Shown in pieces: positions 57,001-64,000 of a stretch of 64,000 bases of DNA (positions within the stretch are counted from its first letter, which is position 1; each line of letters starts with the position of its first letter). A program made the translations under genes and the position numbers. The notes beneath the pieces were generated by a model. The model was not told the origin of the DNA, ran no database searches, and was given only the letters and a program-made list of their open reading frames with translations. Origin of the DNA: Progne subis subis (lineage: Eukaryota > Chordata > Aves > Passeriformes > Hirundinidae); NCBI GenBank assembly GCA_022316685.1, contig JAKJHU010000054.1:1-64000 (forward strand), written 5' to 3'.

Positions 57001-57117
57001 TGCCTTGCCCCAGGACCTGAAGGAGCTGCTCCCCAGTGTGAAGGTCTGGTCGGACTGGATGCTTGGCCACCCGGACACCTGGAATCCTCCTCCAACATCT
57101 CTCGAGCTCCCCAAACA
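5611..57117 (+). CDS. SMG6: SMG6 (EST1A), exons 1-12 of a gene continuing past the window
   Basis: SMG6 is the endonuclease of nonsense-mediated mRNA decay, cutting target mRNAs near premature stops. It binds UPF1 and the exon-junction complex and has also been linked to telomerase. Twelve coding exons are read: 5611-5701, 6553-8305, 10157-10349, 11076-11186, 11899-12005, 12621-12699, 13415-13525, 14123-14335, 28837-28898, 32447-32592, 56326-56442 and 56949-57117. All are AG/GT bounded and phase-consistent, giving 1050 codons plus 2 nt of a protein of about 1420 aa in human. The N terminus ([16 protein letters not shown]) is family-typical. Two EJC-binding motifs lie at residues 43-63 and 148-165, and the 14-3-3-like/TPR region starts around residue 600. 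The last exon ends in [12 protein letters not shown] plus 2 nt of the next codon. The PIN nuclease domain and stop codon lie to the right of 64000. Confidence 0.96.
5702..6552 (+). other. SMG6 intron 1
   Basis: 851-bp intron. The first 300 bp continue the CpG island and the rest is ordinary unique sequence. Long open frames here reflect GC content only. No gene or repeat seen. Confidence 0.8.
6553..8305 (+). CDS. SMG6: SMG6 exon 2 (giant exon, disordered N-terminal region)
   Basis: This 1753-bp exon encodes residues 31-615, the unstructured half of SMG6. It carries EJC-binding motif 1 ([18 protein letters not shown], within residues 43-63) and motif 2 ([18 protein letters not shown], residues 148-165), which share the K/R-PD-x-x-IY-x-PG core known to contact the exon-junction complex. 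These are followed by Lys/Glu/Ser/Arg-rich low-complexity sequence, [30 protein letters not shown], a conserved block ([36 protein letters not shown]), a Tyr/Pro/Gly-rich stretch ([15 protein letters not shown] to YYPGYPG), and a Gln/Leu-rich helix entering the 14-3-3-like fold ([21 protein letters not shown]). The donor AG|GTTCGT is weak. Reading through it adds five residues and a stop at 8324. Confidence 0.95.
8306..10156 (+). other. SMG6 intron 2
   Basis: 1851-bp intron, T/G-rich on the + strand. No repeat, RNA gene or coding segment could be supported. Confidence 0.75.
10157..14335 (+). CDS. SMG6: SMG6 exons 3-8 (14-3-3-like/TPR region, first part)
   Basis: Six short exons (193, 111, 107, 79, 111 and 213 bp) encode the N-terminal helices of the 14-3-3-like domain and the start of the helical hairpin region, which in SMG5/6/7 recruits phosphorylated UPF1. 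Recognisable segments are [145 protein letters not shown] and [19 protein letters not shown] (some cited as sub-stretches only). Exon 8 ends at NLSPSD. Separating introns are 0.6-0.73 kb. Confidence 0.95.
10350..11075 (+). other. SMG6 intron 3
   Basis: 726-bp intron. The first half is AT-rich unique sequence; the second half holds an old CR1 fragment (about 10789-10960). Confidence 0.8.
10789..10960 (-). repeat. Old CR1 LINE fragment (inverted)
   Basis: The + strand has the diverged reverse-complement signature of a CR1 3' region: 'tttagtccaccctcctcctcaaaacagga', later 'aaaaaacctgtgaggctggagatccccc' (shown here only to mark the position). These match the usual CR1 phrases 'tagtccaacctcctgctcaaagcagg' and 'gaaaacctccaaggatggagactcc' with many substitutions. 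It is 5' truncated and old. Sequence after about 10935 is only weakly similar. Confidence 0.6.
11187..11898 (+). other. SMG6 intron 4
   Basis: 712-bp intron of unique sequence. Nothing further seen. Confidence 0.75.
12006..12620 (+). other. SMG6 intron 5
   Basis: 615-bp intron ending in a strong polypyrimidine tract before exon 6. Nothing further seen. Confidence 0.75.
12700..13414 (+). other. SMG6 intron 6
   Basis: 715-bp intron with a short A-run near 12823. Nothing further seen. Confidence 0.75.
13526..14122 (+). other. SMG6 intron 7
   Basis: 597-bp intron of unique sequence. Nothing further seen. Confidence 0.75.
22217..22900 (-). repeat. Ancient CR1 LINE relic, inverted, about 0.65-0.75 kb
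   Basis: Read on the + strand, the segment follows the reverse complement of the old CR1 families common in turtles and crocodiles: 'gggaccattagatcatcta', 'ctgatctcctgtatatcac', 'ataacttgtgtttggctag', 'gaatccacc', 'ctgaacagattgagctgtt', 'ctttccaatttttcatcat', 'actagagctggatgcagta', 'catccaagggatgtgttta'. Order and spacing are preserved across about 650 bp, with heavy substitution and small deletions. It is 5' truncated. Matching is from memory of the consensus, so the right boundary is approximate. Confidence 0.75.
27821..28005 (-). repeat. Avian CR1 LINE 3' fragment (inverted)
   Basis: The + strand begins with the reverse complement of the CR1 3' terminus (acagaattgtggaatggtt), then the signature phrases for 'gaagggaccttaaagac', 'tctagttccaacccccctgc', 'cctcatccagcctggcct', 'cacttccagga' and 'cagcttctctgggca'. 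Similarity to the standard avian CR1 is high, so this is a younger insertion than the other two. It is 5' truncated, as is usual. Confidence 0.9.
28397..28527. repeat. Small G-rich minisatellite
   Basis: About four to five imperfect copies of a roughly 26-33 bp unit of the form GTGCCCGGGGTRCAGGTATC followed by GGATTTGGG. Unit length and sequence vary, so copy borders are not sharp. Confidence 0.65.
28780..28836 (+). repeat. CT/T-rich tract forming the exon 9 polypyrimidine tract
   Basis: A (TC)n run followed by T12, a C-run, more T, and then ATGCAG at the exon 9 acceptor. It is both a simple repeat and, by position, the splice-acceptor pyrimidine tract for a 62-nt exon. Confidence 0.8.
28837..28898 (+). 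CDS. SMG6: SMG6 exon 9 (62 nt)
   Basis: The exon encodes [20 protein letters not shown] plus two bases of Gly, matching the segment that follows SPSD in vertebrate SMG6. It is isolated between 14.5-kb and 3.5-kb introns. The donor GTAAGT is optimal. Its length is not a multiple of three, so skipping would break the frame. Confidence 0.95.
28899..32446 (+). other. SMG6 intron 9
   Basis: 3548-bp intron. An AT-rich, low-CG island at about 30230-30600 stands out; the remainder is ordinary unique sequence with a CG-rich patch near 30060-30200 and 31790-31860. Confidence 0.7.
32447..32592 (+). CDS. SMG6: SMG6 exon 10
   Basis: A 146-bp exon encoding [20 protein letters not shown] and then [20 protein letters not shown] and AVYNSQPK, part of the C-terminal helical hairpins of the 14-3-3-like/TPR region. 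The donor (AAAG|GTACCA) is weak. The next exon is 23.7 kb away. Confidence 0.95.
33560..33680. promoter_or_regulatory. Candidate conserved noncoding element (POU/homeodomain/GATA motifs)
   Basis: An AT-rich island in GC-rich surroundings. It has TTATCT and GATAAG (GATA-type), a small inverted repeat GCAAA-TGCC-TTTGC followed by AT (octamer half), TAATTA at 33633-33638 and ATTAAT near 33652. No coding potential. Regulatory role is inferred from motif density only. Confidence 0.4.
40005..40160. promoter_or_regulatory. Candidate conserved noncoding element with paired homeodomain sites
   Basis: An AT-rich island containing ATAATTA (40084-40090), a 3-bp spacer, then TAATTAT (40094-40100): a perfect inverted pair of homeodomain-type sites. 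Further TAATT-type and Oct-like motifs lie on both sides. Function is inferred. Confidence 0.4.
41890..42010. promoter_or_regulatory. Candidate muscle-type enhancer module (MEF2-like inverted pair, MCAT)
   Basis: ATATTTTTAG (41953-41962) and CTAAAAATAT (41979-41988) are perfect reverse complements with 16 bp between them. Each matches the MEF2 consensus at 9 of 10 positions. Upstream, CCATTCCTGAATGG (41900-41913) is palindromic and contains an MCAT/TEAD site CATTCCT. Function is inferred. Confidence 0.4.
42021..42037. repeat. (GT)n microsatellite
   Basis: About 8.5 perfect GT units in SMG6 intron 10. A second short (GT)n lies at 42465-42478. Confidence 0.9.
43084..43130. repeat. (AT)n, T-run and A-run low-complexity tract
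   Basis: (AT)8 followed directly by about 14 T, then 8 A and AAG-rich sequence. The T and A runs could fold into a hairpin. Simple sequence only. Confidence 0.9.
43690..43830 (+). promoter_or_regulatory. Candidate internal SMG6 promoter (TATA-like)
   Basis: TATTTATA at 43739-43746 is followed by GC-rich sequence suitable for a start site, and preceded by a CArG-like ACTATATGG at about 43715-43723. CG-dense sequence lies 0.7-1 kb upstream. A start here would precede exons 11-12. Entirely inferred. Confidence 0.3.
50925..51200. promoter_or_regulatory. Candidate conserved noncoding element
   Basis: A stretch of unusual texture for this intron: AT-rich, with few of the CTG/CAG-rich words seen nearby. 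It contains TTTATC, GATTATCTG, TAATTA (51060-51065) and a non-repetitive block to about 51200. No coding potential. Inferred. Confidence 0.35.
56326..57117 (+). CDS. SMG6: SMG6 exons 11 and 12
   Basis: Exon 11 (56326-56442) encodes [20 protein letters not shown] and then [19 protein letters not shown]. Exon 12 (56949-57117) encodes an acidic stretch ([20 protein letters not shown]) followed by [20 protein letters not shown] and [13 protein letters not shown], the highly conserved core near the end of the 14-3-3-like/TPR region. Exon 12 ends with two bases (CA) of a codon, matching the His seen in the mammalian protein, at donor GTACGT. The 506-bp intron between them contains no gene or repeat. 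Confidence 0.95.
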
Positions 57118-57639
57118 GTACGTGCACCCTCTGGTTTCTGCTCCCTCCCTGAGCTCCTCGTGCCACCCTTCCCCCTTGCTCATTCTTTACTGCTGGCTGT
57201 GGCACCCTGACCCGAGCACCCAGGCAAGGCCCACTGCCTAGGGAATGTTGGGAATTTGTCACGCTTGGTGACACAGTGACTTCTCTGTTGGTGTGTGAGT
57301 GGGGCTGGAGGGTGCCTGGGGGCTGCCCTGTGTTTCCATGTGTTAGAAGATGGCTTATGAGGTGGATTTTTACTTTCTGCTTAGGATGTGCATCTGGTTT
57401 TGTTGGGATACCCTTCCTTTAGGAGTTCTGCTGGCCCAGCCAGCTGGACAGGCAGGGCCTTCCTCTGGACCAGAGGGAACTCCACTTCCAGCAGAAGCAT
57501 TTTGTTACCTTTTTTTTGGACTGAGTCAGGCCAACCTTGGTTGGGCTGGGCTAGCCTGGAGCAGCTTGCCTGTTCCTGGAGCTCCAAAAGTCACCTCCCC
57601 TCTGCTTCAGGAACCGCTTGTCCCTACCCTGCAACGCAC

Positions 57640-57960
57640 AAAAGGGTTAATTTTCCAAACTGGCCGATTTCAGCCCATTAGTCCATAATGCGGACTAGGC
57701 AATTTGCATATTTTTGGACAGAAAATTGAGTGGAGAGGCCAAGTATGGAGTATGCGAAACAGCGTCTGAGCATGCTCCGTAGCTGCTTTCCCGCAGGATT
57801 TTCCATCTGCCTCCTCTACTCCGGATCCAGAGCCTGAAATCACGTCTTATTGTTAATCCAAAGGAGCCAGAACCCAGGGTGATGGGAAGGCGCATTAAGA
57901 GTAATCCAGCAAAGTGGCTTAACCATTAATGGGTCCCCGCTCCGTGCGTCAGGTCCAGTC
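57640..57960. promoter_or_regulatory. Candidate conserved noncoding element (octamer, two TAATCC, palindrome)
   Basis: Contains a perfect octamer ATTTGCAT (57702-57709), two OTX/bicoid-type TAATCC sites (57854-57859, 57902-57907), a TCF-like ATCCAAAG next to the first, and the palindrome CCATTAATGG (57923-57932). No coding potential. Function is inferred. Confidence 0.4.
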
Positions 57961-59845
57961 CTGCTCTCCTGGTTTATTGCCTCTTACTCCAGTTCTTTTT
58001 CATTTGGCTGAGGAAATGGAAATCTCACACAGGAAGTTCTGGGCCTCATTTTGTGGAGATGGAGTCTGTTTTCTGTTTGTCGGCTGCTCGGTGTGGGACC
58101 GCTGCCTGCTCATGTGAACTGCTGCCCATCTTTGGGCAGGAACTCAACCCGGGATCCGTCACGTGAGCCCGGCTGCGCCAATCCCCCCTTCCCCTCGCGC
58201 TGCCTGCGCCGGGAGCCGCCGAGCCCTTGGCCACGGGCAGCCTCGAGATGGAATTTCTGATTGGGCTCAGGCAGCCAGCGCTCGGCGCCTGCCCTGGGAG
58301 GAGCTGCTCCCCGTCCTGCGGGGCACGGGGCCGTGTCCCCCCGGGCTGATGGAGCAGGTGCTCCTGCTCGCCCGCTGGGGTGGGAGAAGGTGGTGGTGAT
58401 GGTGGCAGCTCACCTCAGAGCTCTTGGGGCAGCGGTGGGCATAGACTGGGGGCTCTACTCCACGAGATGCTGATGTGTTCAGTGGAGGAATGAGGGTCTC
58501 TGTTGTGCTTGGCCTCTCCATGGAAGGTGCCTGAGCAGCCCCTCTTGTCCCATCCTGCCCCATGCTGGCTCCCAGCTCTTCCACCTTGGTGCTCTTTGGC
58601 TCACGTGGAGAATCTGCCTTAGCCACGCTGCTGTTCCAGCCCAGACCTCTCGTACGGATGGGTGTTGGTGGTCCAGGACTCTGGGGCAGCAGTGGTTGAG
58701 TTTCCATGGAGATGCAGGTAGTGATGAACAGCAGGGAAGCAGCTCTGCTCTTGGGCATGACCTGGGATTTGCAGCATTTGCCCTGGGGATAGGAAAAGAA
58801 AATGAGAGCGCTGGGTTAGTGTTTCAGCTCTCTATTGACACAAGCTTGCTGGCTGCCCTGGGGCTCTTCAGGAACCAGGTAGAACCACCAAGTCCAGGGG
58901 TTTAGATAGGAACAGCTTCAAAGAAGTTTAGAAGTAAAACATGGGTCAGAGCAGCAGGCGTGGTGGAGTAAGCCAAGGTTTATGGGCAGGGTGAGCTCAG
59001 GAGCTGGGAGAGCACGTGAGGAGCAAGTGCAGATGCCAAGTTATAGAGCTGAGTGAGGGGCCTGAGCCGTGTCACACACGCTCCCGCCGCTGGGACGTGC
59101 TGTGAGATCCCACCACTGCCAACAGAGAAGCTGGTTGGATACTCTTAAACCGCTTTCCTTGCCTCTTGTGATGGCATGGACATAGAAGAAGGATGTAGAA
59201 ATCCCCTGAAGCACAGCAACGCCCTGCAGAGATGCCATGAACGTGTTAAAGCTTCTGGAAAAAAACAGACTTCATATACCCACCTGGAAGCCCACTCAGA
59301 GCCCAGAGCTCACATCAAAGTGCAGCTCATCCAGGGCCGGAATGCTGGGCTGGGCTGGTGGCCAGCAGGGCAGCTGGGCAGGGCTCAGCCGGAGCTTTGG
59401 GCAGGGGCTGCGTGTCCCAAGGCCTCCCTTGCCATGTTTGCAATCGCTCCTTCTTCATATGGGAGTGAGCTGGGGGACTTTGAGAACGTCTAAACTCAGC
59501 CCAGCTGTGGCAGTTGGTTTATTGCTTTCAGCTGGTACTTGAACCCGGGTCCTGGTCTTGGAGTCTTTCCCAGGTTTAATCCCCGGAGCTTTCTCTGCAG
59601 CTGTATGACACTGCGCTGACCCCGAATGAGGATAGGAAAATAGAAACGGTGCCAAGCCAGAGTCTCTTTTTCATTTGGAGTCTGGCTGTCTGCCCATGAC
59701 CAGGGTTACATAATGGGAAACATAGCTGGGGCTCTGGAGAGCCCGCGTTTCACCACGCTGCCCAGACCTTCGCGTTCTGATGCTATATATCTTCCTAATT
59801 GTAGCTCGGATGCATTTATCACACTGCTGGATTTGAGTCCTTACA

Positions 59846-59903
59846 ATAAAAAAAAATAAAAAAAACCAACTAAACTAAAAAAAAAAAAAAAAAAAAAAAA
59901 AAA
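59846..59903. repeat. Poly-A/A-rich tract
   Basis: A-rich sequence with occasional T or C, ending in an uninterrupted run of 27 A (59877-59903). No processed-gene body was recognised on its left, so it is called simple sequence. Confidence 0.85.
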
Positions 59904-62900
59904 CCACACAAAACCAACCCTACACCAAATTCCTCAGCTCGCTGCTTTCCCCTTTGGACAGAGGTGGAGGGAAAGGTGTGAGGGGTGAGCACTGCCGAAA
60001 GCCAACAGATGGATGTGAGCCGTGCGGGATGGGAGTGGGCTCCGTGGAGTGGGGTGAGAGGCTCAGGAGTCTTCAGGGTCCTTTTTCTTGGTGGGAGCTT
60101 AGGAATGAACCCTGGTTCCCAGCAGGAATCCTCTCCCTACCTGGGGTCTCAGCAGGCTTGAATTCAACCCAAGCGAGAAGCTCCATCTTTCCGCAAATCC
60201 ACCCTTCTCGGTCTGATGCACTCCTCCAGCTCCTGGCCACGCTGCATGGTCATCACGGCTCAGGGGATGTCCTGGAACAGGTTTTCAGTTGTTGGACTTC
60301 CTAACCACCTCTCTGTGTGTATTTGAGAGGTGAAAGGTGTCCCTCCTATTTTGGAAGAGGCGCTCGGTGAGCTTTCCATGACTCTTTCCTCGTGTCTTTC
60401 CAGAATAGGAGCTAAACTTAACCTTGGACATCTCTGCTTCAGCGCCTCGGGAATTGTGTGTCTGAACCAGGTGTTGCCAGGTCTTCTAGCAGCAAGCAGC
60501 TGTCACTTTTGTGTCTTAAAATTAATTTCTATCTTCATGTTTCATGGCAAACCTCGTGTCGAGTTCTCTGCAGGTGGTTGTTTAAGGCAGTTGGAGAAGC
60601 GTCTTTCAGACCAAATGTCGCCAGGAGTGAATTGCAGAGATTGGGGTGTAAAAGCAGGGATTCTGGGGAAGAAGGAGCAGGGTGGATCCCCTAAGGCAGA
60701 GATACCGGCAGCAGATGGGTCAAAAGGTGGAACTCCAAGGAGGCTGCTGTATAAGTGACTCCATCCTCTTTTGGGACATGTGGCTGGGAAGAAGGTGAAG
60801 AGAGCTGGACAGAGCTGCTCCTTGCTCTGTTCTGTTGCCACAATTAATCCGCTGCTAAATGAAGCCACTGGCTAGACAGACACTGCTGCAGGGCTGACCC
60901 TGGCAAATCCATGCTCCTTCCACACGGGGCCAAGGGCCTCTCAGTTTGTGGAGACTGTCTGCAAGCATTTAAAAATGGTTAATTTAAACCAAGTATTAAA
61001 TTAAATCCAAAAGCTGTGAGCATATTCTAGAGCTTACCTTCCCAGAGAGATGTGCCAGATCGCTCTCATCACGTCACTCTCGCGGAGAAGTGTCACTGAG
61101 ATGGCAGCTCCCACTGGGAGGGATGGACAGAGTCTTGCACAGGGGTGCCAAGACATTGCTGGAGTTTGCTGGAGACTAAATGGAAAATCCCTTTTGCAGA
61201 TCCCATCCTCAGTAACGCTGGCCACCAGAGTTTCCCTATCGAGGCATCAAAGCCAGGGTTCAGAGGTGTCTCAGTAGTGTAAACCTGGCTGAGATTGGAG
61301 ATAAAGTCAACCAAAGGAGAAGCCAAAAGTCTCTGTTGGAGAAGGGGGCTGTGGCAAAGCAGAGGCTGGCTGGGAGGAGACTGCACTTCTCCTGGGTAAA
61401 GAGCATCCCTCCTGCTCCAAAGGTGGGTTCCTGGGAGAGAAATGGGTTTATGGACACCTGGCTGGCCAAGGGGACCCTGTGCAGGGCAGAGTGGGGGAAA
61501 TGGGTGATGCACAAGGGCTGTGACCACCTCGCCCTGAGCTCTGAGCTCACACCACGGCTGGTGAGGGCCCTTTGGGAAGAGCTCCCACTGCCAACCCTTC
61601 TTGCTCCTTGCAAAGGAGCCGCTTTTACTTCAGCTTCCCGTGGCCCAGGAGGGAGGAAAGGCGAGAGGAGGATGCAGAGCACCTCATCCGGCGGGCACCG
61701 GGAGCGTTTGCCATCTGCACGGCAGCGCGGCTCGGCAGCGCCTGGGAACACAATGCAGGGCTTCTTCTGCGCCGCGCTTTCCGGGTTTGTGCTGCAGCTG
61801 TGCAGTTTGGATGTTAGTGTTTAAACAAGCTGGTATTACACAGGAAATGGCCACCTCCACAGGCCCCCGCAGGCTTGTAACATGGGGTCATTGTGCTTGA
61901 TATTAATCACCAGGCAGCCCGCACCCCCGGTGAGGGTGGCGGATCGCGCCGGAGCCCCGCACGGGGAATTGATGAGCATCGGGCCCGCCCTGGCGTCCTC
62001 TGCTCTCCCCACTCTTCTCTGAGTGCCTTTTGCCTTATGGGGATGCCCATCCTGGCATCCCCTCTGCCAGGAGCCCTCCCCAGCCTCGCTGGGGCGGCGC
62101 TCGGCCCCGGGGCCGCGGTCCAGCTCGCTTCTCCGCTGCCTGGCCGGGCCGCGTCCGTCGGCGTTGCAGCTGGGCTGCGCTCACACTGACAGCTACATTA
62201 AACCTGGAATCCTGAGGCAATAAAAAAGAAATTAACTCTTATTTTTTTTTCCTGTCCTAGTGGAATAAGCAAATGTAAATGTGTCTGTGGGGAAGCGAAT
62301 GAACCCCCGTTCCGAGGAAAGACCTCGCGCTCACCCCCTTCTCGCTTCCTCGGTTAAAAGCTCTGGGAGCCTCGTCCCTGTACCTGGGAGCTGCGTGCCT
62401 GGGCTCAGTGTCAGTAATTCGGGGCCTCCCTCCGCACAGGGACGTTGAAACCGTGGCACTGCGCGTGCACAGAGCTTCCAGGCACCTGGAACTGCCTGGG
62501 CTCTGCGCAGAGACTCAATACAGAAATACCTGGGGGTGGCCGTGAGGTGCTCGTGGGCAGGGGGCTGACACAGCTCACGAGTGTTGTGTGACCTTCCAGG
62601 GCAAGTGCATGTCCCAGCAGGGGATTCACAGGGCCCTAGGTGTCAGCGTGAGCCATTTGTCCTCGCTGGCTTTGCCAGGTAGCAGCTGGCGAGTGATCTT
62701 GGTGCTGGCAGTGGTGGGAGATGCGCTGCAGAGGAGGAGCCGCACCCCAGGGGTTGGCAGAAAATGGTCAGAACTGATCTCTGCAGCGCTGACTCTGCCA
62801 TCACAGGAGAAAAACAGGGAAAAGTGCCAACACTGCTTCTTTCTTGGCTTCCTGAAGGCTCTGCAGGGTGCTGCTGGAGTAGCAGTGCAGTGAGAGCTGG

Positions 62901-64000
62901 CTGCCCAGGGAGCCAGCACGGTCTGAGGTTTGACTGAAGTGAGCCCAGGGTGGGAATCTGTCACATCCAGGGCAAATGGGAGAGGTGGCAAGGCACTGTC
63001 AAGCCGTAAGTGAAGGATGAGGTGACAGGGGCTGCTCTCACACACAGGGGTGCTGAGGGGTGCCCTGCCTGGCAGTGCTGCCCGGGGGGAGAGGAAAGGG
63101 AGCTGCTGGGCTGGGTGCCTGCAAGGGCATTAGCAGTGCCAGCTCAGTGACTGTTCTTGTGGCATTTTTCTGACTTTGGATGCCAAGCCCTGTGGAGGGA
63201 GGTGCTCCCTGTACTTTGTTTGTGCTGATACCCCTGCTGCCACCATCCTGGCCCTGTTGTGAATCCCAGTCAAACCCAGCATCCTGCCGCTGCCCTCTGC
63301 CTCCCTCTCACCCTCACTGTCAAAATCATCCCCTGCCTGCAGCTGTGTTTTTTGGGAATATGAGTGAGCTCCCTGCAGTGTGTTTCTTTTCCCTCTCCTC
63401 CACCACAGCCCCATGCACCTGGCTGTCCCAGCCCCTTGGAAATACCCCCTGCATCCCTGCCTGTCCCCAGCACCCCAGTGCTCTCATTCCCCAGCAGTTT
63501 TGGGCACTTTTCCCATTCCTCTCCCTGCTGATGCCTCTGCACCTCCTTCATCCCAGCGAGCCCTCGTGGCCGTGGGGCCCCACCAGTGCGATGTGACTGG
63601 TCTCAGCAACCAAGCCCAGTTGCCAGCAGGGCACTGGGGGAGGCTGAGCCTCCCAAGCCCTGTGCATCTCCCATGGGCAGAGCTCGCCTTGGAGGTGGCC
63701 CAGAGCAGCCCTATCACATCCGGTGCTTGTCTCTGCAGCCTGGGCCGGAGGATAAACTATCAGGGCTGTGGGGCAGTGGATCATTCCTCTTATTATTTTC
63801 TTCTTTTGCAGATAGGGGTCGTGGAAAGTTCAGTTCCTTTTAACCCTCGCAGCTCTGTTTATTTTCCAGCTGGTAGCACAAACGCAGCGTTTCCCATTAC
63901 ATCACAAAGGGCCTCGGACAGATCCCTCCGAAAAACGTGTTGCAACTGTTTATTTTTTTCCATATTTAAACATTTCTGACAGCCAGACCTGGCTGAGCCA

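Larger units (their letters stand above)
57118..64000 (+). other. SMG6 intron 12 (start; continues past window)
   Basis: At least 6883 bp of intron. The next family segment (AVDVWSTLADFCN-like) was not found in any frame. It contains an AT-rich motif island (57640-57960), a poly-A tract (59846-59903) and a CG-rich patch at 62060-62170. The rest is unique sequence without supportable genes. Confidence 0.75.

Noticed and set aside
59846..59903. Poly-A tail of a processed pseudogene or SINE
   Set aside because: No gene body, target-site duplication or known SINE was recognised to the left. It is treated as a simple repeat.
62440..62515. Possible pre-miRNA-like hairpin
   Set aside because: The pairing has several asymmetric bulges and only short perfect helices (5-7 bp). 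It is too weak to call without small-RNA data.
57118..64000. miR-212/miR-132 cluster or HIC1, known neighbours of the SMG6 3' end in mammals
   Set aside because: No miR-132/212-like sequence or HIC1 coding segment was seen. The window ends inside SMG6, before where these would be expected.
1..64000. Bacterial-type defence system, CRISPR array, prophage or endogenous retrovirus
   Set aside because: No direct-repeat array, LTR pair or viral reading frame was recognised. All secure genes are spliced vertebrate genes.

Overview
The window is vertebrate nuclear DNA, almost certainly from a bird. It holds split genes with GT-AG introns, three inverted copies of CR1 LINEs (the dominant avian retroposon), generally short introns, and the conserved gene order TSR1 > < SRR | SMG6 >, which matches human 17p13.3 in relative order and orientation. 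Nothing bacterial, viral or CRISPR-like was found.

Layout. (1) 166-2898, + strand: the last eight coding exons of TSR1, a 40S ribosome-assembly factor, continuing from outside the window. Two of its introns (426-509 and 1730-1813) each carry a near-identical 84-nt box C/D snoRNA, which I identify as the SNORD91 pair. Their shared 12-nt guide matches 28S rRNA just after the sarcin-ricin loop. (2) 3485-5511, - strand: a complete, very compact serine racemase gene (SRR, seven coding exons, 339 aa), tail-to-tail with TSR1. (3) 5512-5610: a GC-rich bidirectional promoter, only 99 bp between the start codons of SRR and SMG6. (4) 5611-57117, + strand: the first twelve coding exons of SMG6 (1050 codons plus 2 nt), the nonsense-mediated-decay endonuclease. 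They encode both exon-junction-binding motifs and most of the 14-3-3-like/TPR region. The C-terminal PIN nuclease lies beyond the right edge.

Most of the window is SMG6 intron: intron 8 (14.5 kb), intron 9 (3.5 kb), intron 10 (23.7 kb) and the start of intron 12 (at least 6.9 kb). No protein gene is nested there that I can support. They do hold an ancient CR1 relic of about 0.65-0.75 kb, simple repeats, a CG-dense block with a TATA-like element, and several AT-rich islands with clustered homeodomain, POU or MEF2-like motifs that look like conserved noncoding elements. These last are inferences from composition and motifs only, because no alignment could be run.

Functionally, TSR1 and its intronic snoRNAs serve ribosome production, SMG6 serves mRNA quality control, and SRR makes D-serine. 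The most notable observations are the SNORD91 pair with its readable rRNA target, a Ser-to-Cys change at the PLP-nitrogen contact of SRR together with loss of the mammalian C-terminal PDZ ligand, and the motif-rich islands in SMG6 introns 10 and 12.
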